Notes under the pieces: model-generated
The model's input: the letters and a program-made list of their open reading frames with translations, nothing else
Database searches by the model: none
Told to the model about the DNA's origin: nothing
Source: an uncultured Candidatus Melainabacteria bacterium
Lineage (GTDB): Bacteria > Cyanobacteriota > Vampirovibrionia > Gastranaerophilales > Gastranaerophilaceae
Direction: 5' to 3'
Assembly: GCA_934675685.1 (NCBI GenBank)
Contig: CAKURL010000005.1
Coordinates: 1 to 64,000 of the forward strand
DNA: 64,000 nt
Shown: positions 28,024-36,477 of the stretch, one piece after another
Layout of the letters: each line of letters starts with the position of its first letter
Position numbering within the stretch: the first letter of the stretch is position 1
Position numbers and translations under genes: made by a program

Positions 28024-28924
28024 ACTTGCCCTCACGACTGGGGACAAAAAGGGGATTGGAAAAGAATTAGTTAAAAAGTCTTTGAAAAATCTTTCTTTAA
28101 AAAGAGAAGATGTTTTAATCATAGGCGAAGTTTTTGATGAAGAAATTTCTCAAAACTTTGATACTTATGAAATCAAAGAAGAAGATAACGGCGCTTTTTG
28201 CTATAAATCTCTTGAAGCTGCAGCAAAATTTGCAAAAGAAGGAGCGGTAAAAGCGATTGTGACTTCCCCTGTTTCAAAATATGAGCTTCATAAATCGGGC
28301 TATATTTTTAACGGCCAAACGGAAGTCTTAGAAAGTTTGTTGGCAAAGAAAAATAAAGATGGAAAGCTCCAAAAAGCGCAGATGATTTTTATCGCGGATA
28401 GCCTTAGGGTAATGCTTTTGACGCGCCACGTTGCTTTAAAAGATATTAAATTAGATAAAGAAGAGATTATTTTTCAAGCGAAGATTTTAAATGATTTTTT
28501 AGTTGAAAAATGCAAAATAAAAAGCCCCAAAATTGCGCTTTGCGCTCTAAATCCTCATGCAGGAGAGGGGGGCATTTTAGGAAAAGAAGAAATAGAAATC
28601 TTAGAGCCCGCAGCTAATGCATTAAAAAAAGAAGGGATTAACATAACAAGCCCAAAAAGCGCGGACGCATTATTTGCAAAAGTGGGAAAAGAATATTTGC
28701 AAAAAGAAAAACTCACCTATGACGCGATTTTAGCTTGCTACCATGACCAAGGCTTGTGCCCAATTAAAGCTTTGGCTTTTGAAAAAGCGATAAATACGAC
28801 AATAGGGCTTGATGTCATAAGGACTTCGCCTTCTTCGGGCACTGCTTATGACATCGCAGGGCAAAATAAAGCAGATTCTTCGAGCATGGAAGAAAGTATC
28901 AAGCTTGCTTTAAAATTATGCTAG
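28007..28924 (+). CDS. PdxA-family 4-phospho-threonate/4-hydroxythreonine dehydrogenase
   Basis: 305 residues from ATG 28007, which has AAAGG six bases upstream; the ATG just before is closer to that site. PdxA folds carry metal-binding His in THVAL-, NPHAGEGG- and CYHDQGL-type motifs, all present here (LLTRHVALKD, LNPHAGEGG, CYHDQGLCP). The substrate motif usually written GHTE reads NGQTE, so a substrate-contacting His is replaced by Gln. With the DUF1537 kinase next door, a PdxA2 role (oxidative decarboxylation of 4-phospho-D-threonate) is more likely than vitamin B6 synthesis, but both remain open because no other pdx gene is in view. Confidence 0.85.
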   Translation: MLKKYKLALTTGDKKGIGKELVKKSLKNLSLKREDVLIIGEVFDEEISQNFDTYEIKEEDNGAFCYKSLEAAAKFAKEGAVKAIVTSPVSKYELHKSGYIFNGQTEVLESLLAKKNKDGKLQKAQMIFIADSLRVMLLTRHVALKDIKLDKEEIIFQAKILNDFLVEKCKIKSPKIALCALNPHAGEGGILGKEEIEILEPAANALKKEGINITSPKSADALFAKVGKEYLQKEKLTYDAILACYHDQGLCPIKALAFEKAINTTIGLDVIRTSPSSGTAYDIAGQNKADSSSMEESIKLALKLC

Positions 28925-28928
28925 AAGC

Positions 28929-28961
28929 CTTTTGTAAGGCAAAAAGAGCCTTTGCTTTTTT
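28929..28961 (+). terminator. terminator-like region with alternative pairings after the pdxA-like gene
   Basis: GCCTT (28928-28932 area), AAGGC (28936-28940) and GCCTT (28948-28952) occur in order, then a T-run at 28956-28961. The middle segment can pair with either side; pairing with the last gives a short hairpin plus T-run. Only five base pairs, so weak evidence. Confidence 0.4.
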
Positions 28962-29005
28962 AAATTTTAGTTTTGTAGTAAAATGTTTATGGAAATTGGT
29001 TAGAT

Positions 29006-30430
29006 TTGAATTCTAAAACAGAAATGACGACAACAAACAAAGATAAAAATACGGAAATTTGGGATAGTTTTATAACTCTTTTAAAGGAAAAAACTTCCCC
29101 TATGGCGCACACTTGGATTGATTCTTTGGTGCCTGCTTTGCCGTTGGACGAAAAAAGCGAAAACGATATTTTTTTGATAAAAAGTAATCAAAATTTTGCG
29201 ATTAATTATCTTCAACAAAAACATTTAAAAGAAGTGGAAGAAGCGCTTTTTGAGACGACAAATTTAAAAAGAGCCGTGAGGTTTGTTTTAGATGAGACAG
29301 TAAAACCAATTAAGAAAAAACAAAAACAAACAAAAGAAGAAAAAGAGCACATTGAAACTGCAAAAAGGCTCGAAAACTTGGCTCAAATGCACTCTTTTTG
29401 CGGTTTGAATTTAAAATATACTTTTGATAACTTTGTGGAAGGCGAAAATTCTAAGTTTGCATATAGGGTAGCTAAAATGATTGCAGAAAACCCTGGGCAA
29501 AAATACAACCCTCTTTTCATCTCGGGCACTGTGGGCTTAGGAAAAACGCACCTTATGCAAGCAATTGGGCATAAAATTTTAAGAAATTTTCCTAATTTAA
29601 AAGTTCGCTACACAAAAGCAGAAGAATTTTGCAACAAGCTCGTTGAAACTTTGACCACTTGCAAAAACCCAAGCGATTTAAATGAGAAAATGAAAAAATT
29701 TAGAGATATGCACAGAAACGTGGACGTCTTGTTGATAGACGATATTCAGCATATCGATGGCAAAAAAAGAACAGAAGAAGAAATTTTTAACACTTTTGAC
29801 GCATTGTACCATGCAAACAAACAAATTGTTTTTGCTTCAGATAGGCCCCTATCTGCATTAGAAAAAATCCCCGATAGATTAAGAAGCCGCTTTGAATGGG
29901 GGATAGAAGCTGTGATAAAAATCCCAGATTTAGAAACAAGAATGGAAATCGTGAAAAGATATGCGATTTCTCAAGAATATCCAATTTCAGACGAAGTCGC
30001 TTTGTTTTTGGCAAAAGAATTTGATACAAATATAAGAGAGCTTGAAGGCGCTTATAATAAAGCAAGCGCTATGGCTTCGATTGAAGGTGAAGAGCTCACA
30101 GTTGAAAATGCGAAAGTATATTTAGACATCGAATCAAGAAAGAAAAAGCTTTCTTCAAATGATGTTTTAGAATTGTGTTCAAAATATTTTAACGTTGAAA
30201 TAAAAGACATTTTATCTACACAAAGGGCAAAAGAAATCGTAAACGCGAGAAAATATGCGATTTATCTTCTAAGAGAAGTCTTAGAATTAAGCTATACTCA
30301 AATCGCTCAAGAATTAAACAAAAAGCACACGACTATTTTATATCAGCATGAATCCTTGAAAAAAGACATCAAAACAAATAAAGCTATGCAGATTATCTTA
30401 GACGAGCTTATGGAATTAATTAAAAAATAA
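29006..30430 (+). CDS. dnaA: chromosomal replication initiator DnaA
   Basis: 474 residues with a TTG start at 29006, or 468 from ATG 29024; neither has a good ribosome site, so the start is uncertain. Domain I (about 12-85, IWDSFITLLKEKTSPMAHTWI) is followed by a linker, the AAA+ core (YNPLFISGTVGLGKTHLMQAIG with Walker A, LLIDDIQHIDGKKRTEEEIF with Walker B, RLRSRFEWG) and the DNA-binding domain IV, where the usual GRDHTTV signature reads NKKHTTILYQHE. It starts DNA replication at oriC. No dnaN neighbour and no cluster of TTATCCACA boxes was seen, so the origin is probably elsewhere, as in cyanobacteria. Confidence 0.94.
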   Translation: MNSKTEMTTTNKDKNTEIWDSFITLLKEKTSPMAHTWIDSLVPALPLDEKSENDIFLIKSNQNFAINYLQQKHLKEVEEALFETTNLKRAVRFVLDETVKPIKKKQKQTKEEKEHIETAKRLENLAQMHSFCGLNLKYTFDNFVEGENSKFAYRVAKMIAENPGQKYNPLFISGTVGLGKTHLMQAIGHKILRNFPNLKVRYTKAEEFCNKLVETLTTCKNPSDLNEKMKKFRDMHRNVDVLLIDDIQHIDGKKRTEEEIFNTFDALYHANKQIVFASDRPLSALEKIPDRLRSRFEWGIEAVIKIPDLETRMEIVKRYAISQEYPISDEVALFLAKEFDTNIRELEGAYNKASAMASIEGEELTVENAKVYLDIESRKKKLSSNDVLELCSKYFNVEIKDILSTQRAKEIVNARKYAIYLLREVLELSYTQIAQELNKKHTTILYQHESLKKDIKTNKAMQIILDELMELIKK

Positions 30431-30431
30431 T

Positions 30432-31247
30432 TTAGACTTTGCTTTTTTCTAGAGTGCTCGGGTCTAAGACTCTCACTTCGTCTTTAATGTCAAAAAAAGT
30501 TTTTGCGCTCAATTTGAATTCTTCTGGGTTTTTTGAAACCATAAATTTGATTTTTGGGTCTTTAGAATTTTTTGTTTCGATTGTTTCTTTGACGATTTTT
30601 GAAACGCATTTTGCAGGGTTAAAATATTCGACATCATAAAATCTTTTAAAAATGTTGACTAAATAAGGATAATGAGTGCAGCCTAGGACGATTTTTTTTG
30701 CGTTATATTCTTTTGCGATGTTGATTTTACTTTTTATGAGCTCAAGTGCTTTAGGGTCCTCATAGAGCCTATTTTCCACGATTTCCACAAGCCCTGTGCA
30801 ATCTATTCCTACTACATTTATATTTGGGTTTATTTTTCTTATTTCTTCGTTATATTTTTTCGAATTTATTGTAGCTTTTGTGGCAAAAATTGCGATTGTG
30901 TCGCCATCTTTTAAATTTTCTATTGCAAAACCTGAGGCGAGTTGGATTAAAGGGAAAATGTTTAATTTTCCTTTAAAATAATCTTTTAATTCTTCAAAAG
31001 CCACAGCGGAAGTGGTATTACAAGCAATTACGATATTTTTCACGTTTTGGGTCAAAAAATATTCCATGATTTCTCTTGTGAAAGTGAAAATTTCTTCTTT
31101 GGTTTTTGTGCCATAAGGGAGGTTTTTTGTGTCCCCAAAAAAGATGTAATTTTTGTCTGGCATTAATTTCACAAGCTCGCTCAAGACGGATAAACCGCCC
31201 ACGCCACTATCTAAAACCCCTATATTTTCTTCAAAATTATTTATCAT
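30432..31247 (-). CDS. murI: glutamate racemase
   Basis: 271 residues; makes D-glutamate for peptidoglycan. The family motifs IGVLDSGVGGLSVLSEL, GDTKNLPYG, IACNTTSAVAFEEL (first catalytic Cys) and VLGCTHYPYL (second catalytic Cys) are in the correct order and spacing. Its start overlaps the end of the upstream amidase gene by 11 bases, joining two cell-wall genes in one operon. It is convergent with dnaA, with only one base between the stops and no hairpin. Confidence 0.96.
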   Translation of the reverse strand: MINNFEENIGVLDSGVGGLSVLSELVKLMPDKNYIFFGDTKNLPYGTKTKEEIFTFTREIMEYFLTQNVKNIVIACNTTSAVAFEELKDYFKGKLNIFPLIQLASGFAIENLKDGDTIAIFATKATINSKKYNEEIRKINPNINVVGIDCTGLVEIVENRLYEDPKALELIKSKINIAKEYNAKKIVLGCTHYPYLVNIFKRFYDVEYFNPAKCVSKIVKETIETKNSKDPKIKFMVSKNPEEFKLSAKTFFDIKDEVRVLDPSTLEKSKV

Positions 31248-33210
31248 ATTTGTCCAAGTATTCTAAAATCCCTTTGGCAATAGAGTCTGCGAGCTCTTCT
31301 TGTCTTTCTTTTGTGAGAAGTTTTTCTCTTTCTGCTGGGTTTGAAATAAAGCCCATTTCGATTAAAACGCTAGGCGCTTCTGTATGATTTATAACATAAA
31401 AACGAGATTTTATCACACCTCTGTCTTTTGTTTCCCATTTTTTGAGGTTTTTAGACGAAGCAAAGTGTTCGTGGATAGTGTTTGCGAGCTTCAAGCTGTC
31501 GTCTTTATAATAATGCACTTCAAGCCCTAAAGAATCCTCTTGAACTGTTGCGTTTGCGTGAATGCTCACATAAATGTTTGGCGAAATTTCGTTGTTTGAA
31601 TATTTCACTCTGTCTTCTAAAGAAATCGTTGTGTCTTTTGACCTTGTCATATAAACATATATGTTTTTCTTTTTCAACTTTTCTTCCACAAGTTTTGCCA
31701 CAGACAAGTTGAGATTTTTTTCGCTCACGTTTGCTCTTATGGCGCCATGGTCAGAGCCACCGTGGCCTGGGTCTAGGACGACTTTTTTCATGGAACTTAT
31801 TGAAGTTGGTTTTTTCTTTTTCGTGTCTTTTATATCGTTTTCGTTTTTTGGAATGTAGACAATATTTGGTTTGTCTGGGATTATGACTTGTTTTTCTTCT
31901 TTTTTCCCTTCTTGGACTTGTTTTGGAATTTGTTTTTCTCTAAAGCACAATTCAAAAGATTTTAAATTGGATTCCATGTTCCCATAAGCGAAATTCAAGG
32001 TGTAATCTTGAGTTTTTAGGGGGATAATGAACCTTATTTTGTCGTTATGGATTTTGTTCATCGTGATTTTGATGTTCGATGATTTTATCGCATTTTGAAA
32101 AGCAGAAGCGTTTTCGTTGTTTATGTTATCAATATCTAAATAGAAATTGTCGTTTAATTCAAAAGTGTCGTAGGTGATTGGTTTATCGAAATTTGCGCTA
32201 AAAAGCCAATAGCCGTTTTGGTTTTTTTGAGCTTTGTAAGATGTAATTGAAGCTAATTCGGAAGAAAAAGCTGTGGTCAAGACATAAGTTCTGTGAGAGA
32301 CGAAAATGCTTTGCCCGTCGTTTGAGACAACAAACCTGTAGTCTCTTAATTTTTCCCCTTCTAAAGTTAACTTTATTTTTTTATTGTTTAAAGTTGAAAT
32401 CCCTAATAAAACTGCGTTTTTGCTCAAAGTTTTGTTTGAGCTTGGAATTATATATGTTCTATTTTCAAGGTTTTTAGATAAAGTCGCGTTGTCTAAAATT
32501 ATCTCTGCTTTTGAATTGTCTTGGTTATATGTCGTTTTTTGCATGGATATTTGTCCTAAGCCTTTTAAAATCAGCCCATCTGAATTTTGGGCAATTTGGC
32601 TTAGGTAATATTTTGTTTGGATTTTTGGGGTTATAGAAAAATTTGTGTGGCTGTTGTCGTTTAAGATAACAGAAAGGTTTTGAGCTTTGTCTTGGTCTCC
32701 TAAAGGGGTATAGAATTTGTTTCTTATTGCGTTTGTTATGATATTTTGATTATATTTAATCACAACATCTTTTCCGTTTGAAAAAACGCTGAATTTGTTT
32801 AAATCTGCTTGGTTTATCGTGTACAAAACAATTCTCACGATTTCAGGAGATTTTGAATTTTGTTCAATTATAGCTTGGGATAAAACGCTCGAGTTTTTAA
32901 TTTGGTATTTTTTGCTTTCAGAAACTCTTGCGTTTGGAATATCCATCACAAAGCGGTTTGGGTTTGTCAAAGTGAAGGTTGTGATGTCATTTAAAATGTT
33001 CACAGAATTGTTGTTCCCTGGGATTGGGATATTTGCTGTTGTTTGGTTTGTTTTGTAATTTCCATCAGAAACGATTGAGATAATTCTATCGGAATTATCA
33101 AAAATTAAGTCTTTTACTCGAAAATTTGCGCCAAAAGCGCAGTTGGACAACAAATTTGCCCAAGACAAGAATACGAATAAAGTTGTTATTAAAAATTTAA
33201 TTAATTTCAA
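31237..33210 (-). CDS. N-acetylmuramoyl-L-alanine amidase with AMIN domains, secreted
   Basis: 657 residues from a TTG at 33210. This start is chosen because AAGAGG lies seven bases upstream and the product opens with a clean signal peptide (basic start, hydrophobic core, CAFGAN); an in-frame ATG at 33240 has no ribosome site and would add ten residues before the signal. AMIN-like beta domains occupy about 25-430 (VRDLIFDNSDRIISI, FVMDIPNARV, KSFELCFRE). The Amidase_3 catalytic domain is C-terminal (about 475-655): VVLDPGHGGSDHGA, SEKNLNLSVAKLVEE, VSIHANA and SVLIEMGFISNP supply the zinc His and Glu residues. The enzyme cleaves peptide stems during septum splitting. Operon with murI. Confidence 0.92.
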   Translation of the reverse strand: MKLIKFLITTLFVFLSWANLLSNCAFGANFRVKDLIFDNSDRIISIVSDGNYKTNQTTANIPIPGNNNSVNILNDITTFTLTNPNRFVMDIPNARVSESKKYQIKNSSVLSQAIIEQNSKSPEIVRIVLYTINQADLNKFSVFSNGKDVVIKYNQNIITNAIRNKFYTPLGDQDKAQNLSVILNDNSHTNFSITPKIQTKYYLSQIAQNSDGLILKGLGQISMQKTTYNQDNSKAEIILDNATLSKNLENRTYIIPSSNKTLSKNAVLLGISTLNNKKIKLTLEGEKLRDYRFVVSNDGQSIFVSHRTYVLTTAFSSELASITSYKAQKNQNGYWLFSANFDKPITYDTFELNDNFYLDIDNINNENASAFQNAIKSSNIKITMNKIHNDKIRFIIPLKTQDYTLNFAYGNMESNLKSFELCFREKQIPKQVQEGKKEEKQVIIPDKPNIVYIPKNENDIKDTKKKKPTSISSMKKVVLDPGHGGSDHGAIRANVSEKNLNLSVAKLVEEKLKKKNIYVYMTRSKDTTISLEDRVKYSNNEISPNIYVSIHANATVQEDSLGLEVHYYKDDSLKLANTIHEHFASSKNLKKWETKDRGVIKSRFYVINHTEAPSVLIEMGFISNPAEREKLLTKERQEELADSIAKGILEYLDKYDK

Positions 33211-33315
33211 AAAACTACCTCTTGAATATAATTTTAACATCAAGTTTTGAATATAAAACCGTGTAATATAATTAATTTTGTTGAAAAAAATGTGAAATTA
33301 ATATAAGATTTGTGT

Positions 33316-34185
33316 ATGGATTGGAAAAAAAATTTAGGAGCATATTTATTTCTTTTGCCTGCTGGCATGTTGCTTTTTTTGTTCTTTTTTATTCCTTTTT
33401 TCCAAACAATTTACCTAAGCTTTTTTGATTTTTCGTCCGATGCTTATAAGCCTGATTTTGTCTTGTTTTATAACTATCTTTCGATTTTAAAATCGCCTTT
33501 GTTTTTAAAAACAGTCTTAAACACATTTTATTTTTTGATTTTATGTGTACCTTTTTTGGTTGTTTTTCCTTTGTTTTTGGCGGTTTTGATAAACCAAAAA
33601 ATCAAATGCAAAACTTTATATAAAATTTTAATCTATCTTCCTGTGATAATTTCAACAGTCGTCGTGGCGATTGCTTTTAAGTGGCTTTATGCACCTTCTG
33701 GGCTTTTGAATTATTTCTTGGATTTATTTAATTTGGCTCCTGTGGGTTGGCTTAATGACCCAAAAGTCGCAATGATTTCAGTCGCTTTGGTGACTATTTT
33801 TAAAGGGGTTGGATATTATGCGATGATTTATCTAAGCGCGCTTTTGTCTGTTCCAAACGAGCTTTATGAAGCTGCTGAAGTTGATGGAGCCGTGGGGCTT
33901 AAAAAGCATTTAATCGTAACTGTGCCACATTTAATGCCTGTGATTGCTCTTGTGAGCACTATAAGCTCTATTTCTGCTCTAAAAGTGTTCACAGAAATTT
34001 ATGTAATGACAAAAGGTGGGCCATTAGATTCCACAAAAACTATGGTTTATTATATCTACGAAAATGCTTTTGAAAATTTGGACTTAGGGCTTGCTTCCGC
34101 TGGGTCTGTGATTTTGCTTATCATTATTATGGCATTTTCAATTTTAAATATTTTTGTCTTTGAAAAGGATAAATATAAAGTATGA
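33316..34185 (+). CDS. sugar ABC transporter permease (MalF/UgpA type)
   Basis: 289 residues from ATG 33316. Six membrane helices are readable, beginning LGAYLFLLPAGMLLFLFFF and FYFLILCVPFLVVFPLFLAV. The cytoplasmic EAA loop reads YEAAEVDGAVGLKKHLIVTVP, the contact site for the ATPase. It overlaps the next permease by an ATGA. No binding protein or ATPase gene is adjacent; in many bacteria a shared MsmK-type ATPase encoded elsewhere serves such systems. Sugar class is inferred from family only. Confidence 0.9.
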   Translation: MDWKKNLGAYLFLLPAGMLLFLFFFIPFFQTIYLSFFDFSSDAYKPDFVLFYNYLSILKSPLFLKTVLNTFYFLILCVPFLVVFPLFLAVLINQKIKCKTLYKILIYLPVIISTVVVAIAFKWLYAPSGLLNYFLDLFNLAPVGWLNDPKVAMISVALVTIFKGVGYYAMIYLSALLSVPNELYEAAEVDGAVGLKKHLIVTVPHLMPVIALVSTISSISALKVFTEIYVMTKGGPLDSTKTMVYYIYENAFENLDLGLASAGSVILLIIIMAFSILNIFVFEKDKYKV

Positions 34186-35042
34186 AGAAGTTTTCAATGG
34201 AAAGATTTACCCTCAAAGGGTTTTTGACACATCTTTCAATAATTTTTGTTTGTTTTTTGTCTTTAATCCCTTTTTTGTGGCTTTTATCCACTGCTTTTAA
34301 AGGAAGAAGCGAAAATATTTTTGCTTATCCTCCTAATTTCATTCCCCACGACTTCACTTTTTCAAATTTTATAGAAGTGATGAAACTTGTGCCTATTGCG
34401 CAATATACTATAAATAGCCTGATTGTGGCGATTATGGCTGTTGTGTTTAATGTTTTGTTTGCGTCACTTGCAGCATATCCATTAGCTAGAATGAATTTTA
34501 AAGGCAAAAAAGTCGTTTTCTTTTCGATTTTGGCCACTATAATGGTGCCTTTTCAGACTATTATGGTTCCAATTTATATCATAACTTTAAAACTAAATTT
34601 AGTGGACACCGCTTCCACTTTGGCTGGGCTTTTGGGGCTCGTTTTGCCTTTCGGGGTGAGCGCTTTTGGGATTTTCCTTCTAAGACAAGCGTTTCTGACT
34701 GTTCCAAAAGAAATCGAAGAAAGTGCCGTTGTTGATGGTTGCAACAGTCTTCAAATTTTCTTTAGGATTTTGCTTCCTATGATAAAACCTCAAGTGGCGC
34801 TTTTGGCGATTTTGACTTTCATTTCTTCTTGGGGCGATTTTTTGTGGCCGAGCATTGTTTTAAATAACGAAAAATTATACACTTTGCCTGTTGGGATAAA
34901 TAACATGCAAAGCAACTTTGGAGCTGACTACAGGCTCGTTGCCGCAGGGAGTATAGTTTCTATTATTCCTATCGTGATTTTCTTTTTGGCGCTTCAAAAA
35001 TACTTTATCTCTGGCGGCCAAGATGGCGCTGTGAAAGGTTAA
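34182..35042 (+). CDS. sugar ABC transporter permease (MalG/UgpE type)
   Basis: 286 residues, six membrane helices (first at about 17-37, FVCFLSLIPFLWLLSTAFKG), EAA loop EESAVVDGCNSLQIFFRILLP, and the family C-terminus ending YFISGGQDGAVKG. Forms the heterodimeric channel with the preceding gene, to which it is coupled by an ATGA overlap. The stop overlaps the convergent kinase gene by four bases. Substrate cannot be inferred; the cytoplasmic glucan genes at 5.9-15.4 kb make a maltooligosaccharide system tempting but unsupported. Confidence 0.9.
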   Translation: MKKFSMERFTLKGFLTHLSIIFVCFLSLIPFLWLLSTAFKGRSENIFAYPPNFIPHDFTFSNFIEVMKLVPIAQYTINSLIVAIMAVVFNVLFASLAAYPLARMNFKGKKVVFFSILATIMVPFQTIMVPIYIITLKLNLVDTASTLAGLLGLVLPFGVSAFGIFLLRQAFLTVPKEIEESAVVDGCNSLQIFFRILLPMIKPQVALLAILTFISSWGDFLWPSIVLNNEKLYTLPVGINNMQSNFGADYRLVAAGSIVSIIPIVIFFLALQKYFISGGQDGAVKG

Positions 35043-35704
35043 GCTTTTTTCTCAAGCAATTTTTCGACTTCTTTTTTTATGATTTCGTGGATTTCTTCTT
35101 TTGGAAGGGTGCCATCTATTTTAAAGAAATCGTATTCTTTCATCAATTGCTTATATTCTTCGAGACATCTTTTTTGATATATTTCAAAGCTGCTATAGAT
35201 ATCAGTAGAAAGCCCTATGTCGCGCCCTGATTCAAAATAATCTAAAGCACCATCTTTTGCGATTAATCTTTTGATTAAAACGTCCACAGGGACATCTAAA
35301 TAAAAGACTAAATCGGGTTTTGGAGCAAAGCTATAGAGGTTTTCGAGCCATTTTATGTTGCAGCCTCGAACGGAGTCTCGAACATAGGCTGTATAAACGT
35401 ATCTATCCATCAAAACCACAAATCCTGCTTTTAAGGCGGGGATTACTTCGTTTTCTAATCTATCTGTGTAGTCTGCAGCATAAAGCAGAGAAAAAGTTGT
35501 CGTGTTCAACATATTTCTTTCTTTTGCTTCGTTTATGACGCCAGAAATCAGTCTTGAAGTTTTCCATTGTGAAACGGTGCAGCCGTAGCATTTGTCTTTT
35601 ATATATTGGCTTAACATATTTACATGGGTCGATTTTCCTGCGCCGTCTGTGCCTTCCACAACGATGAGCAAGCCATCATAGCCATGGGGTTTCATTTTAT
35701 TCAT
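35039..35704 (-). CDS. thymidylate-kinase-like P-loop kinase, copy 2 of a tandem pair
   Basis: 221 residues. The P-loop VEGTDGAGKSTH is followed by VSQWKTSRLISGVINEAK where Tmk has TREPGGT, then DRYVYTAYVRDSVRG and LVFYLDVPVDVLIKRL. The fold is that of Tmk but the substrate loop is different, so dTMP may not be its substrate. Very similar in layout to the gene just upstream, whose end it overlaps by eight bases; a tandem duplication is the simple reading. Confidence 0.75.
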   Translation of the reverse strand: MNKMKPHGYDGLLIVVEGTDGAGKSTHVNMLSQYIKDKCYGCTVSQWKTSRLISGVINEAKERNMLNTTTFSLLYAADYTDRLENEVIPALKAGFVVLMDRYVYTAYVRDSVRGCNIKWLENLYSFAPKPDLVFYLDVPVDVLIKRLIAKDGALDYFESGRDIGLSTDIYSSFEIYQKRCLEEYKQLMKEYDFFKIDGTLPKEEIHEIIKKEVEKLLEKKA

Positions 35705-36383
35705 TTTTGTCCTTTAAAATACCGTGTTTTTCTAACAATTTAGTTACTTCTCCTCTGATGAATTTTTGTTTGTCGTGAATAGAATTCATAGCGTCAATCC
35801 TCACCAAACCAAATTCATCGACCATTTTGTTATATTGTTCTACTATTCTATTTTGGAAAATTAAGTAGCTTTTGTATGGATTATTCGATAATTTCATATC
35901 CATGCCGGCTTCGTAGAATTTTGGCTGCCTGTTTGCGCAAATTCTGTTCAAGCTGTCTTTTGGGCTGACGTCAAAATAGAAAGTTAAATCGGGCTTGATT
36001 GCAAAAGAATACATGTTTCGAACCCATTTTGGGTCGACTTCTCTTGCTGCGTCTCTGGCAAAAGCAGTATAAACGTATCTATCCGCTAAAACTACAAACC
36101 CTGCTTTTAAGGCCGGTTTTATAGTTCTTTCTAGCCTATCTGCAAAATCTACTGCATGCAAAAGAGAAAAAGTTCTTCCCGACAAGAGGTTTTTCTTTTT
36201 TGCTTTTTTGGTTGTGTTTGAGATGAGCTCGGAAGAATTCCATTGAGTCAAGATTGTGTCGATGTTTGAAGAAACAAGCCAGCTGTTTAACAATTCGATT
36301 TGGGTGGATTTTCCGCTCCCGTCTATTCCTTCGACACAAATTAATACGCCTTTGTATTTATGTTTTTTTGAAAAACTTAACAT
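35697..36383 (-). CDS. thymidylate-kinase-like P-loop kinase, copy 1 of a tandem pair
   Basis: 228 residues. P-loop VEGIDGSGKSTQ, substitute substrate loop LTQWNSSELISNTTKKAK, DRYVYTAFARDAAREV and LTFYFDVSPKDSLNRI. Shared blocks with the next gene include FSLL.A.D..DRLE, IKPALKAGFVVL and NMYSFA.KPDL, so both are paralogues. The canonical tmk is at 19.9 kb. Function unknown; a nucleotide or small-metabolite kinase is likely. Confidence 0.75.
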   Translation of the reverse strand: MLSFSKKHKYKGVLICVEGIDGSGKSTQIELLNSWLVSSNIDTILTQWNSSELISNTTKKAKKKNLLSGRTFSLLHAVDFADRLERTIKPALKAGFVVLADRYVYTAFARDAAREVDPKWVRNMYSFAIKPDLTFYFDVSPKDSLNRICANRQPKFYEAGMDMKLSNNPYKSYLIFQNRIVEQYNKMVDEFGLVRIDAMNSIHDKQKFIRGEVTKLLEKHGILKDKNE

Positions 36384-36477
36384 TTTGTCCCTTGTATTTT
36401 AATTAATAAAATAATATTATTATAATAATAAACAAGTTTAGAAAAATTGTAAAATTTTAGCAAAAAAAAGAGGAAAA

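Noticed and set aside
28925..29005. Replication origin next to dnaA
   Set aside because: No cluster of TTATCCACA-type boxes and no AT-rich repeat row; only isolated near-matches occur elsewhere in the window.
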